DNA from: Brucepastera parasyntrophica
GTDB taxonomy: Bacteria; Spirochaetota; Spirochaetia; Treponematales; Treponemataceae
DNA: 64,000 nt
Direction of reading: 5' to 3'
Assembly: GCF_022376835.1 (NCBI RefSeq)
Contig: NZ_CP084606.1
Location: 2,102,501 to 2,166,500 of the forward strand
Shown: in pieces, positions 20,988-29,887 of the stretch
Numbering within the stretch: position 1 is the first letter of the stretch
How the letters are laid out: each line of letters begins with the position of its first letter
Notes under the pieces: generated by a model
Told to the model about the DNA's origin: nothing
The model's input: only the letters and a program-made list of their open reading frames with translations
Database searches by the model: none
Translations under genes and position numbers: made by a program

Positions 20988-21838
20988 AAAAAACTGGTAT
21001 TATGCTTTGCTGTTTTCTGCTGCTTGTTTCTTCCTGCTTTTCAGAAAAAAAGGACGAGGGCGGCTCTTCCGGAAAGGAGGCGGCTGTGGAAGTTTTTTTT
21101 GAGGCTCCGGCGTCCATTCCCTCCGGACTAATTGCGTATATAAACGCTAATCAGGCTGAATTCATTTCCGAACTGGAACGGCTCATTGCAAACGATACGG
21201 ATAATCTGCTCATTCTGGTTGATAAAAAAAACCTGTTGCCGGCTGATTTTGTTCCGCCTGCTCTGGTTCCGCTGAGCGGAAAAGGAACGTCATATACAAT
21301 AAGCAGGAACGACCTCTCTCTGCGGGCCAATGTTGAAGCCGCGCTGGAGGAAATGGCCGCTGCCGCGCGGAAAGAAGGGATAACACTCCTCGCCAGCTCG
21401 ACATACCGGTCCTACCAGTATCAGGTCCAGTTATATAACAGATATGTAAGGGAGATGGGGCAGGAAGCCGCGGACCGCGAATCCGCCCGTCCCGGAGCGA
21501 GTCAGCACCAGCTTGGAACTGTTGTGGATTTTGGTTCAATCACGCCGGAATTTATCCGGACCCGCGCGGGGCGGTGGCTTGACGCAAATGCCGCCCGCTT
21601 TGGCTGGTCCCTGTCTTTTCCCGACGGATATGAAGATGTAACCGGCTATTTATGGGAATGCTGGCATTACCGGTATATAGGTCCGGAGGCCACAGCTTTT
21701 CAGCAGAAATGGTTTAACAATATACAGCAATATATGCTCGAATTTATTGATGCATGGAAATCTTTTAAAAAAATTATTCCTGAGACTCTGATTCCGATTT
21801 ATACTCCTATAAGTTTAGAATCGGAAATGGTCAAATAA
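20984..21838 (+). CDS. VanY-type D-alanyl-D-alanine carboxypeptidase lipoprotein
   Basis: About 284 residues from the ATG at 20984, which overlaps the HAD stop. The signal peptide ends in a lipobox-like LLLVSSCF. The M15B peptidase region shows STYRSYQYQVQLYNRY, SARPGASQHQLGTVVDFG (zinc His and Asp) and WECWHYRYIG (final His). It trims the terminal D-Ala of peptidoglycan stem peptides in the periplasm. Its last codons (Met-Val-Lys-stop) lie inside a palindrome shared with the end of the convergent gene. Confidence 0.93.
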   Translation: MKKTGIMLCCFLLLVSSCFSEKKDEGGSSGKEAAVEVFFEAPASIPSGLIAYINANQAEFISELERLIANDTDNLLILVDKKNLLPADFVPPALVPLSGKGTSYTISRNDLSLRANVEAALEEMAAAARKEGITLLASSTYRSYQYQVQLYNRYVREMGQEAADRESARPGASQHQLGTVVDFGSITPEFIRTRAGRWLDANAARFGWSLSFPDGYEDVTGYLWECWHYRYIGPEATAFQQKWFNNIQQYMLEFIDAWKSFKKIIPETLIPIYTPISLESEMVK

Positions 21839-21856
21839 TTTAGATTATTTGACCAT
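21827..21856. terminator. Palindrome spanning the 3' ends of two convergent genes
   Basis: Perfect arms ATGGTCAAATAAT (21827-21839) and ATTATTTGACCAT (21844-21856) with the 4-base loop TTAG. Both convergent genes end with the same Met-Val-Lys-stop encoded by the arms. The AT-rich base would act as a terminator in either direction; that role is inferred. Confidence 0.65.
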
Positions 21857-22786
21857 AAAATTCCGGGACGCTATGCCAAACTGTTCCCCGTGTTCGCCTT
21901 TTCCCGCGGGTTCTACGTGAACCATAATATCATAAACCTCAGGAATCCGTTCCCGGATGGCCGCTTCCACTGCCTGCGCAATTTCGTGGGCCTTGTAAAC
22001 GGTCAGGTTCCCGTCTACTTCGATATCAAGATCAATGTCCCAGGCGTTTGCCATTTTCCGGATGCGGGCCCTGTGCGGATTTTTTGCTCCGGGGACTGAT
22101 TTTACCGCGTCAAAAAGTATCTGGTATTGGTGGTCGTCAGCATTTCCGTCCATGAGTTCAAGGTTCTGTTCCATAAAAATGCCGAGAGCGTTTTTCATTA
22201 CCCATAATCCCACAAGAAGGGCAATAATGGGATCCAGTATCGGAAGTTTGAAAAGCATTGAGGCCCCGAGACCGACAAAAACAGACGCGGATATAATAAT
22301 GTCACTGACCATATTTTTCGCGTTGGCTCTCAGAATGGCGCTGTTTGCCTTCTTCCCGTAATGGGACTGGCTTAAGGCGAGCAGAAATTTTCCCGCAATG
22401 GAAATTGCCGTAATTATCAGGGCAATGGGTTCCGGCTGGTTCTGGAAATCCCGGTTCCAGAGCTGGGTAACAGAGGTTTTGACGAGCTGAAAACCGGCAA
22501 TCATGATAATAAATGCCACTATGACGGTCGCAATAGTTTCCGCCCGCTGGTGCCCCCAGGGATGCTTCCGGTCCGAGGGCTGATTCATGATAGCTCCGGC
22601 TACCAGAGTAATCAGAGCGATGGCAACATCTGTTGATGAGTCAATTCCGTCTCCCAGAACCGCGAGGCTGTTTGCGAAAATTCCGGTTGCTATCTTCATT
22701 GCGGCAAGAACAAGATTGCCGAATAACGCAATGAATGCGGCCCTCCGGACAAGAGTTATTCTGTCCGGAGCTGTATCTTTTTGCAT
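21845..22786 (-). CDS. Cation diffusion facilitator (CDF) metal exporter
   Basis: About 313 residues. Six membrane helices; metal-site motif VLGDGIDSSTDVA in helix II and a second Asp pair in MVSDIIISASVF in helix V. The soluble tail carries HRARIRKMANAWDIDLDIEVDG and MVHVEPAG, the ferredoxin-like dimer domain. It exports divalent cations such as Zn or Mn by proton exchange. I chose the ATG at 22786, three bases after the aldolase stop, rather than an upstream start inside that gene. Confidence 0.93.
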   Translation of the reverse strand: MQKDTAPDRITLVRRAAFIALFGNLVLAAMKIATGIFANSLAVLGDGIDSSTDVAIALITLVAGAIMNQPSDRKHPWGHQRAETIATVIVAFIIMIAGFQLVKTSVTQLWNRDFQNQPEPIALIITAISIAGKFLLALSQSHYGKKANSAILRANAKNMVSDIIISASVFVGLGASMLFKLPILDPIIALLVGLWVMKNALGIFMEQNLELMDGNADDHQYQILFDAVKSVPGAKNPHRARIRKMANAWDIDLDIEVDGNLTVYKAHEIAQAVEAAIRERIPEVYDIMVHVEPAGKGEHGEQFGIASRNFMVK

Positions 22787-22788
22787 GT

Positions 22789-23828
22789 TTATTCCTGTGC
22801 GTAAAATTCTTTTATAGCCTTTACCGCTGTCAGAATGTGTTCCCGGTCTACCCAATAATGGGTTACCAGCCGGAAGTTGTTGTCCGCGTCACTGTTATTT
22901 ACAAGGACATTGCGGTCTTTCATAAATTCGACAAAGGCTTCACTGTTTATAGTTTCATTCTGCTCATGATTAAAGAAAACCATATTTATCTGCACATCTT
23001 CCGGGTTTATGATTATTCCCGGAATTTCAGCAAGTTTTTCAGCCATAAACTGCGCGTTTTCGTGGTCGGTTTCAAGATAGCGGCGCATATCCTTTAACGC
23101 CACGAGTCCCGCCGCCGCAAGAACTCCGGACTGTCTGAGGGCGCCGCCCATTATTTTGCGTTTTCTCCGGGCTTCGTCAATGAATTTATGGGTTCCCGCG
23201 AGGATTGAACCGACTGGAGAACATAAGCCTTTGGAAAGGCAGAACATAACCGAATCAACATACTGCGTTATGTCTTTTGCCTGCACATGCAGCGCGGTCG
23301 CCGCATTAAAAAGGCGGGCGCCGTCGAGATGTATGGGAACATGATAGCGGTCCGCTCCCCGGCGGATATTTTCCATAACAGAAAGAGGAATTACCTTTCC
23401 GTTTGAATGGGCGTTTTCAAGACAGATCAGGCTGGTTTTCGGCTGGTGCATATCATCTTCGGTCCGTATATATTTTTTAATGCGGTCAAAGGATATCATT
23501 TCATTTCCGAAGTCAATCGTTCTTGTCTGTACCCCGGCAATAACGCCGGCCGCCCCCGCTTCATGCTGTATTATATGGCAGCTGTCATCGAGTATTATTT
23601 CGGACCCTCGGGGCAATGGGTGAAAAGGGCAAGCTGATTCCCGAATGTTCCGGAGGGAACAAACAGGGCGGCTTCCTTTGCGGTCAGGCTGGCGGCATAT
23701 GCCTCCAGTTCAATTACGGTAGGATCGTCACCGTAAACATCATCGCCCACAACAGCATTTGCCATTGCGTCGCGCATTTCCTTTGTGGGCCAGGTTACCG
23801 TATCGCTTCTTAAATCTATGTATTTCAT
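22789..23828 (-). CDS. Low-specificity L-threonine aldolase, one frameshift
   Basis: About 346 residues after joining. It is a PLP enzyme that splits L-threonine or L-allo-threonine into glycine and acetaldehyde. N-terminus: [19 protein letters not shown] and [13 protein letters not shown]. The PLP lysine is in [15 protein letters not shown]. The frame breaks at the run on 23610-23613; adding one C to the coding strand joins THCP to [13 protein letters not shown]. The start codon is the ATG at 23828. The CDF gene follows three bases after the stop, suggesting an operon. Confidence 0.92.
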
Positions 23829-23905
23829 ATGTTTACTAATGTAATACAAACTGAAATCGAGTACAAGAACTTTTTCCCTGAAAAGTATTATTCCGGGGCA
23901 AGTCT

Positions 23906-26481
23906 TTACACAACAATGTTAACCAGCTTTCCCGGAACGACAATTATCTTTTTCGGTGTTTTTCCGTCAATAAATTTGATTGCGCCGGGCATGGTCAGGG
24001 CCTTTTTTTCAAGTTCGTCCCTGCCGGTGTCGACCGGAGCTTCAAATTTATCTCTTATTTTTCCGTTTACCTGGACAACTACGGTATAGATGTTATCTTC
24101 ACACAGGTCTTCATTGTAAACCGGCCAGGGGACATAGGTTATTGTTTCCGTGCTGCCGAGTTTTTCCCAGAGTTCTTCCCCCAGATGGGGCGCATAGGGG
24201 GATAAAAGCTTGATAAATTCCGCCCAGACAGCCTTCGGGAAAGAGTCATATTTGGAAAGTTCATTCGTAAAAATCATCATCTGGCTGATTGCGGTGTTGA
24301 AATTCAGGGAAGCGGTATCTTCCGTGACTTTTTTTATTGTCTTGTGCAGGAGTCTGGAAATTTCTTCGGCCTGTGGGGTCGATACGTCTTCTGTTGAACT
24401 GTCCGTCATCTGTTTTTCGGCAAGGACCCATACCCGTTCAAGAAAACGGCTGATCCCCACCAGACCATGGGTATTCCAGGGTTTGGAAACTTCAAGCGGA
24501 CCCATAAACATTTCATATAACCGCGCGGCATCCGCGCCGTATTCACTGATAATATCGTCGGGGTTTATGACATTTTTCAGGCTCTTGGACATTTTGGCGA
24601 TAACCCGTTCCAGTTTTTCGCCCGTGGCTGTTTCTTCATATTCATCGGTTTTCCCCGGAATCTCACGGACCTCGTCCATCGGCACAAGGGTTTTATTTTT
24701 CCGCTGAAAGGCAAATGACGTTATCAGTCCCTGGTTAATGAGCCGTGTAAAGGGTTCGTTGGTATTGACCAGGCCGAGATCAAATAAAACCTTATGCCAG
24801 AAGCGGGAATACAGGAGGTGGAGAACCGCGTGCTCCGCGCCTCCTACATAGAGATCAACAGGCATCCAGTAATTTATTTTGTCCGGCGCGGCAAATTCCT
24901 TCGGGTTTTTGGGATCAAGATACCGCAGATAATACCAGCATGAGCCTGCCCACTGGGGCATTGTATTAGTTTCCCGCTTGGCCGGTCCTCCGCATTTCGG
25001 GCAGGTAGTATTTACCCAGTCGTCAATTCCTGCAAGAGGGCTCTCTCCCGTTCCTGTCGGCTGGTAACGCTCAACTTCGGGCAGGCGGAGCGGCAGGTCT
25101 TTTTCGTCCATCGGGACAACACCGCAGTTTTCGCAGTGAATGAGAGGGATAGGTTCCCCCAGTAACGCTGCCGGCTGAAAATCCAGTCCCTCAGTTTGTA
25201 ATTTACCGCCCGTTTTCCGATGCCTTTTGCTTCGAGCCAGCCGGTAATTCTTTTTTTGAATTCAGCGGTTTCGAGGCCGGTAAATTCTCCTGAATTAACT
25301 GCATACCCGTCCGCCGCCGTACATTCTTCCGTAACCGCGGAATAATCCCCGTTTTTCCCTTTCTTTTCCCATTCTTCCTTTGAAGCCACTACCTGGATGA
25401 CCGGCAGGCCGAATTTCTGCGCAAAGGCCCAGTCCCGGTCATCATGGGCGGGAACCGCCATAATAGCGCCGGTCCCATAGGAAATCAGAATATAGTCGGA
25501 CACCCAAACAGGGATTTTTACGCCGTTTACCGGGTTGATTGCATACGCTCCGGTAAAAACGCCTGTTTTATCCTTTGCCAGATCAGTCCGTTCCAGATCG
25601 CTTTTTTTTGCAGCTTCATTAATATAGGTTTCAACCGCGTTTTTCCGGTCCGGGGTTGTTATTTTCGTTACAAGCGGATGTTCCGGGGCCAGAACCATAT
25701 AGGTTGCCCCGAAAAGGGTATCCGGACGTGTGGTATAAATAAGCAGATCTTCATTTTCAGTGCCGGCTATTTTAAATGTTACATCAGCCCCCTCACTTTT
25801 GCCTATCCAGTTCCGCTGCATTGACTTGACCGATTCCGGCCAGTCGAGGTCTTCGAGGTCATTGAGAAGCCGTTCCGCATATTTCGTAATTTTCAGAATC
25901 CATTGCCGGATGTTTTTCCGCTCCACCTGGGTCCCGCACCGGTCGCATTTGCCTTCTTTTACTTCCTCATTGGCGAGGCCGGTTTTGCAGCTCGGACACC
26001 AGTTAATAGGTGTTTCAGCCTCATAGGCGAGGCCCTGCTTGAACAGCTGCAGGAAAATCCACTGGGTCCAGTGATAGTAATTCTCGTCACAGGTTGAAAT
26101 TTCCCTGTCCCAGTCATAGGAAAAGCCGAAAGCTTTTATCTGTTCCCGGAATTTGTCTATATTTTTCTGGGTAGTTATACGGGGATGCGTCCCTGTCTTT
26201 ATTGCGTAATTTTCCGCCGGAAGGCCGAATGAATCAAAGCCCATCGGATGAAGAACCGCATAGCCGTTCATCCTGAGATAACGGGAAAAGATATCGGTTG
26301 CCGTGTATCCTTCCGGGTGTCCGACGTGGAGTCCTGCTGCCGAGGGATAGGGGAACATATCGAGAACATATTGCCGTTTTTCCTTCGGAATTGAAGGATC
26401 TTCAATTGTCTTGAATGTTTTATTGTCATCCCAGAATTTCTGCCACTTTGGTTCGATTGTCTCAAAGGGATATTTAGCCAT
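23906..26481 (-). CDS. leuS: Leucyl-tRNA synthetase, one frameshift
   Basis: About 858 residues after repair, normal for bacterial LeuRS. HIGH motif [12 protein letters not shown]; zinc-like CPSCKTG; editing domain around residues 220-420 with [15 protein letters not shown] and [17 protein letters not shown] loop [10 protein letters not shown]. The frame breaks after FSRQRYWG in the run at 25156-25160. Adding one G to the coding strand gives [16 protein letters not shown], the expected continuation. Ribosome site: aaaggagcgg. As an essential single-copy gene, its break is a strong sign that the sequence, not the gene, is faulty. Confidence 0.97.
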
Positions 26482-26856
26482 TGTTCCGCTCCTTTGCCGC
26501 CGGACTTTTTTTCACATTCGGAGTATTATGTATACTCAGGATATATGTTACAGAAACAGCATATCTCCGTCTGTTTCAGGCGGGATATGCCGATGATTTC
26601 ATTCTATAAAAATAATTGTTCTTATACAAGAATGGGAATTTTCCTGTTTATCCGGAATGGTCAGGAATTGTTATGGTCTATTCAGGGTCCGGGGCAATAT
26701 TTTCTCCCCGAAGACCTTCAAATAGTGTATAATAAAATACCACGCTGCTTTGCAGCGGGGTATAAACCTCCGCCACGAATAAAATTCTGCGGAATTTTTC
26801 GGAAGACGGCAGGAAAAAAAAACCGTATATTTACAAACAGGGACGGAAGATACACA
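26482..26856. other. Intergenic region upstream of the first porin-like gene
   Basis: No gene is visible. The region holds one palindromic repeat (26737-26763) and the divergent promoters for leuS and the porin-like gene, which I cannot place exactly. Confidence 0.55.
26737..26785. repeat. REP-like palindromic element, copy 1
   Basis: Arms ATACCACGCTGC (26737-26748) and GCAGCGGGGTAT (26752-26763) with one mismatch and a TTT loop, followed by an AAACC...CGCCACGAATAAA tail. The palindrome and tail resemble the copies at 43056-43177, so this is a dispersed family rather than a single terminator. Confidence 0.6.
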
Positions 26857-27482
26857 ATGAAAAAAATTACTATAGCGATACTGCTTCTCCTTATAACAAT
26901 ACAGGCTTCATTTGCCATTGAACTGCGGGCTGGCCTCGGAGGCAGTTTTTCAATGGAAATGACAAAGATCAGGACGGAAATTCCTTCCCTTGCCGATACT
27001 ATCGAATATTCCGCGGTTTCTTTCGGGTTTCACGGTTTTTTGATGCGCAGTATGCGGAACTGACTGTCAATTTTCTTTTTTACCGTTCCGGTGATTTCTG
27101 GTATGACAAGGCCACAGGAATGAATTTCGGGCTGTATGGAAAATATCCGTTCAATCTTGGCGCAGTGACAATTTTTCCGCTTTTTGGCGCTGAAGTCCAG
27201 TGGTATATATCAAGCGATACGGATTGGCGTACGGCAAGCTGGCTTCCCGGTTATTCCTACAAGGACTCTGATTTAAGCGCCCTGTGGGTCAAGTTCGGCG
27301 TGGGCTCTGATTTTTCCGTATCCGGAAAAGTATTCCTGCGCGTAAGCCTTCTGTACGGATTCCGGCTCTATAACAGCCTGGAAGAAGACCTTGCCAATTA
27401 TGCCGATAAAAACGATTATTCCGAGAGTATTTTTTCTTCGGGCCCTGATCTGAAATTCGCTGTCGGATTCCGGTTTCTGTAA
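26857..27482 (+). CDS. Small outer-membrane-like protein, paralogue 1, one frameshift
   Basis: About 208 residues after joining. Signal peptide MKKITIAILLLLITIQASFA, then alternating beta strands, ending in FAVGFRFL with a terminal aromatic-rich strand typical of outer-membrane barrels. The break is in the T-run at 27036-27041; one extra T gives GFFDAQYAELTVNFLF. It shares the plan of the next two genes (GLGG near the start, LYGKYPF.LG.., ALWVKFG, then a C-terminal YRFL-type end). The function is not known; a small barrel of about eight strands is my inference. Confidence 0.75.
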
Positions 27483-27557
27483 AAAATATACCGGCAGGAA
27501 ATATATGTATCCATTGGTTTGAAAAAGATAAAAATCCCGAAAAAAGAACGATTTTCT

Positions 27558-27586
27558 TTGTTTTTCTGTGTATTATGCGCTACAAT
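27558..27586 (+). promoter_or_regulatory. Promoter of porin-like paralogue 2
   Basis: TTGTTT (27558-27563), 17 bases, TACAAT (27581-27586). The same boxes, spacing and preceding GCGC occur before paralogue 3, so the promoter was duplicated with the gene. Confidence 0.65.
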
Positions 27587-27648
27587 AAGACAGAACACCG
27601 TTTACATTCTTGAACGGAGTTTTTGTTTTCTGCTTTCTTAAGCAAAAA

Positions 27649-27688
27649 ACATCACACCTGTAAAAAAGTGATTTTATGATAAATCACT
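27649..27688 (+). promoter_or_regulatory. 5' leader with alternative hairpins, copy 1
   Basis: Within the 120-base leader, AGTGATT (27667-27673) can pair with AATCACT (27682-27688) or with an upstream ATCAC near 27650. A GCTT/AAGC stem precedes them. The same order is kept before the next paralogue. It ends about 20 bases before the ribosome site ggaggt. Confidence 0.5.
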
Positions 27689-27713
27689 AAACAAAAGGTT
27701 TTTGGAGGTCACA

Positions 27714-28310
27714 ATGAAAAAAATTATTGCAGTGTTGGCTTGCGCGGTTCTGATGATTTCCGGGACGTTCGCAATCGGTTTGAGCGCCGGGTTGGGCGGC
27801 CAGTTTGATTTTGGGTTTGTTTCTACCGAGACAGAACTTTTGGGCGCAACATCGAAGGACAGTGATTCCAGCAGTATTCTGGGTTTCTATGGTTTCATCG
27901 ATGCTACCTATGTGGAAGTAGATATCGGTATGCTCTTTGACAAGGATGATGACCTTGACTCATCCCTGACAATATTGAATCTTGCCCTGTATGGAAAATA
28001 TCCTTTCAAGTTAGGCATGATTTCCCTGTATCCTATGCTTGGTATCGACTATCAGATATGTGTAGCTATGGACCCCGAGCCAATAGGAGTGGATAAGGCT
28101 GATTTAAATAACCTGTGGTTTAAACTTGGCGGCGGTCTTGATATCAATTTCGGCCGGCTGTTCGTACGGGGTAATGCGTTATTTGGCATAAAACTGCATA
28201 ATAAGTTTGAAAAAGACCTGATAGATTTAATGGATACATCAGTTTCCTCTCTCAGTATCTTTACAACCGGACTGGATTTAAGGCTCGCAATCGGCTACAG
28301 GTTCCTGTAA
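27714..28310 (+). CDS. Small outer-membrane-like protein, paralogue 2
   Basis: 198 residues from the ATG at 27714, with ribosome site ggaggt at 27703-27708. Signal peptide MKKIIAVLACAVLMISGTFA, nearly the same as in paralogue 3. Mature protein begins IGLSAGLGGQFDF and contains NLALYGKYPFKLGMISLYP, DYQICVAMDPEP and a C-terminal LDLRLAIGYRFL strand. It is probably a small beta-barrel or surface protein. Downstream is a good terminator, so it is a single-gene unit. Confidence 0.85.
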   Translation: MKKIIAVLACAVLMISGTFAIGLSAGLGGQFDFGFVSTETELLGATSKDSDSSSILGFYGFIDATYVEVDIGMLFDKDDDLDSSLTILNLALYGKYPFKLGMISLYPMLGIDYQICVAMDPEPIGVDKADLNNLWFKLGGGLDINFGRLFVRGNALFGIKLHNKFEKDLIDLMDTSVSSLSIFTTGLDLRLAIGYRFL

Positions 28311-28329
28311 GAGTACTTATTAAGCAATA

Positions 28330-28369
28330 AAAAACGCCGTACTGTTTGTCTTTACGGCGTTTTTATTTT
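28330..28369 (+). terminator. Terminator after porin-like paralogue 2
   Basis: Arms AAAAACGCCGTA (28330-28341) and TACGGCGTTTTT (28353-28364), perfect pairing, ending in T-rich sequence. Confidence 0.88.
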
Positions 28370-28383
28370 AAAATCATGACAAA
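28361..28383 (-). repeat. Remnant of the EamA gene 3' end
   Basis: These 23 bases are identical to 29196-29218, which encode the last residues (VMILK-stop) of the EamA gene that follows paralogue 3. The rest of that gene is absent here. This fits a tandem duplication whose junction kept only the tail of the neighbour. Confidence 0.55.
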
Positions 28384-28410
28384 GCCCTTCTGTAAATTTA
28401 ATTTATTAGT

Positions 28411-28439
28411 TTGTTTTTTTGTATATAGTGCGCTACAAT
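28411..28439 (+). promoter_or_regulatory. Promoter of porin-like paralogue 3
   Basis: TTGTTT (28411-28416), 17 bases, TACAAT (28434-28439), matching the promoter of paralogue 2. Confidence 0.65.
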
Positions 28440-28498
28440 ACTAGTGGAGATTCTGTTTCCCGGTGAATATTTTTTTCTTTCCGCTTTATAAGGCAAAA

Positions 28499-28538
28499 AT
28501 ATCACGCGCATAATAAAGTGATTTTATGATAAATCACT
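28499..28538 (+). promoter_or_regulatory. 5' leader with alternative hairpins, copy 2
   Basis: AGTGATT (28517-28523) pairs with AATCACT (28532-28538) or the upstream ATCAC near 28501. The core is identical to copy 1 while flanks differ, which suggests the element itself is kept. Confidence 0.5.
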
Positions 28539-28559
28539 AAAAAAGTTTTGGGGGTTGTA

Positions 28560-29144
28560 ATGAAAAAGCTTGCTGCAGTATTGATGTGCGCGGTTCTGAT
28601 GGTTTCAGGGACTTTCGCAATTGGTTTGAGCGCCGGATTGGGAGGTCAGTTTGATCTCACATTCTTATCGGAAGAACTTGGCAGTGACAAGGAAACATAT
28701 GCCGGAAGTTATTTTGGCGCATACGGGTTTGTTGATTTAACCTATCTGGAATTTGATATCGGTGTTCTTTTCGGCAGTACCGATTTCTATACTCTTGATT
28801 TTACTTTTATGAATCTTGGACTGTATGCCAAATATCCGTTTAAACTGGGATTTATCACGCTGGCTCCGATGATTGGTATTGATTACCAGATAACCCTTGC
28901 TCTCGATCCCGAGCCATACGGATACAGTAAAGCTGATTTCAATACATTATGGGTTAAACTTGGCGCGCAGCTGGATATTAATCTGGGTCGGTTATTTATA
29001 CGGGGCACCGCTCTGTTCGGCATAGAGACAAAAAATGTGATCGAAAGTGATCTTCTGGATTATGCTTCCCTTTTGGGAGTGGACTACGGCATATTCAAAT
29101 CCGGACTGGATTTCAAGGCGGCGATCGGCTACAGGTTCCTGTAA
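28560..29144 (+). CDS. Small outer-membrane-like protein, paralogue 3
   Basis: 194 residues from the ATG at 28560 after a gggggt ribosome site. Signal peptide MKKLAAVLMCAVLMVSGTFA, mature start IGLSAGLGGQFDL. It shares NLGLYAKYPFKLGFITLAP, DYQITLALDPEPYGYSKADF and the end LDFKAAIGYRFL with paralogue 2; the loop after GLGGQFD and the region near the end are the most different parts. A weak hairpin with TTTT lies just after the stop (about 29167-29199). Surface exposure of the variable loops is inference. Confidence 0.85.
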   Translation: MKKLAAVLMCAVLMVSGTFAIGLSAGLGGQFDLTFLSEELGSDKETYAGSYFGAYGFVDLTYLEFDIGVLFGSTDFYTLDFTFMNLGLYAKYPFKLGFITLAPMIGIDYQITLALDPEPYGYSKADFNTLWVKLGAQLDINLGRLFIRGTALFGIETKNVIESDLLDYASLLGVDYGIFKSGLDFKAAIGYRFL

Positions 29145-29197
29145 GATTCTGTTATAAACGCCATGAAGAACTGTTCGGGCTTTTCCGGGCGGTTCTT

Positions 29198-29614
29198 TTA
29201 TTTTAAAATCATGACAAAAGTTCCCGCCGTAATAAGAATGCAGCCTATAACCGTTTTCAGGGTAATGGCTTCATGCAGAAAAATAAAAGCCAGCACAATA
29301 GTAATCACAATGCTGAATTTATCGATAGGCACCACTTTTGAAACGTCGCCGATCTGGATTGCCCGGTAATAGCAGAGCCAGGAAAGGCCTGTGGCAATGC
29401 CTGACAGTACCAGAAAAAGCAGACTCCTCCCCGATATATTCCTGATTTCAGTCTGGACGCCTGAAATGAATACAATTCCCCAGGCCATAACCAGCACAAC
29501 GACTGTTCTGATTGCGGTAGCCAGGTTTGAATTTATATCGCCGATACCTACTTTGGCAAGAATTGACGTAAGCGCTGCGAACACGGCTGAAAGAACTGCA
29601 TATACTGCCCACAT
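29198..29614 (-). CDS. EamA-domain transporter, single-domain
   Basis: 138 residues from the ATG at 29614. One EamA (DMT-type) domain with about five membrane helices: WAVYAVLSAVFAALTSILAK, then LVMAWGIVFISG, SGIATGLSWLCYYRAIQIG and ITAGTFVMILK. Such half-size proteins work as dimers and move small metabolites; the substrate is unknown. It is convergent with paralogue 3. Confidence 0.88.
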   Translation of the reverse strand: MWAVYAVLSAVFAALTSILAKVGIGDINSNLATAIRTVVVLVMAWGIVFISGVQTEIRNISGRSLLFLVLSGIATGLSWLCYYRAIQIGDVSKVVPIDKFSIVITIVLAFIFLHEAITLKTVIGCILITAGTFVMILK

Positions 29615-29887
29615 ATAAGTCTCCGGGATTAATGATAGCCGGAATACACTCCCTGTTCTGGAAATATTCCGGGTGTTAAAAAACATCTTTATACTATTTA
29701 TCGTTTATATTTTCCGCTTTCTTTAATGGGAAGGACTCCCCGGGAAATAACACGTTTTGTTGAATATAACACAAAGATTAAGTTGAGTTTAACCGGAGTT
29801 TATGGTATACCGGTCATAGTGCCGCCTGTTATTTTGTACATGAAAACGCGCCTGGCTGTTTATTCTGCCTTCCCGTATGGGTGAATA

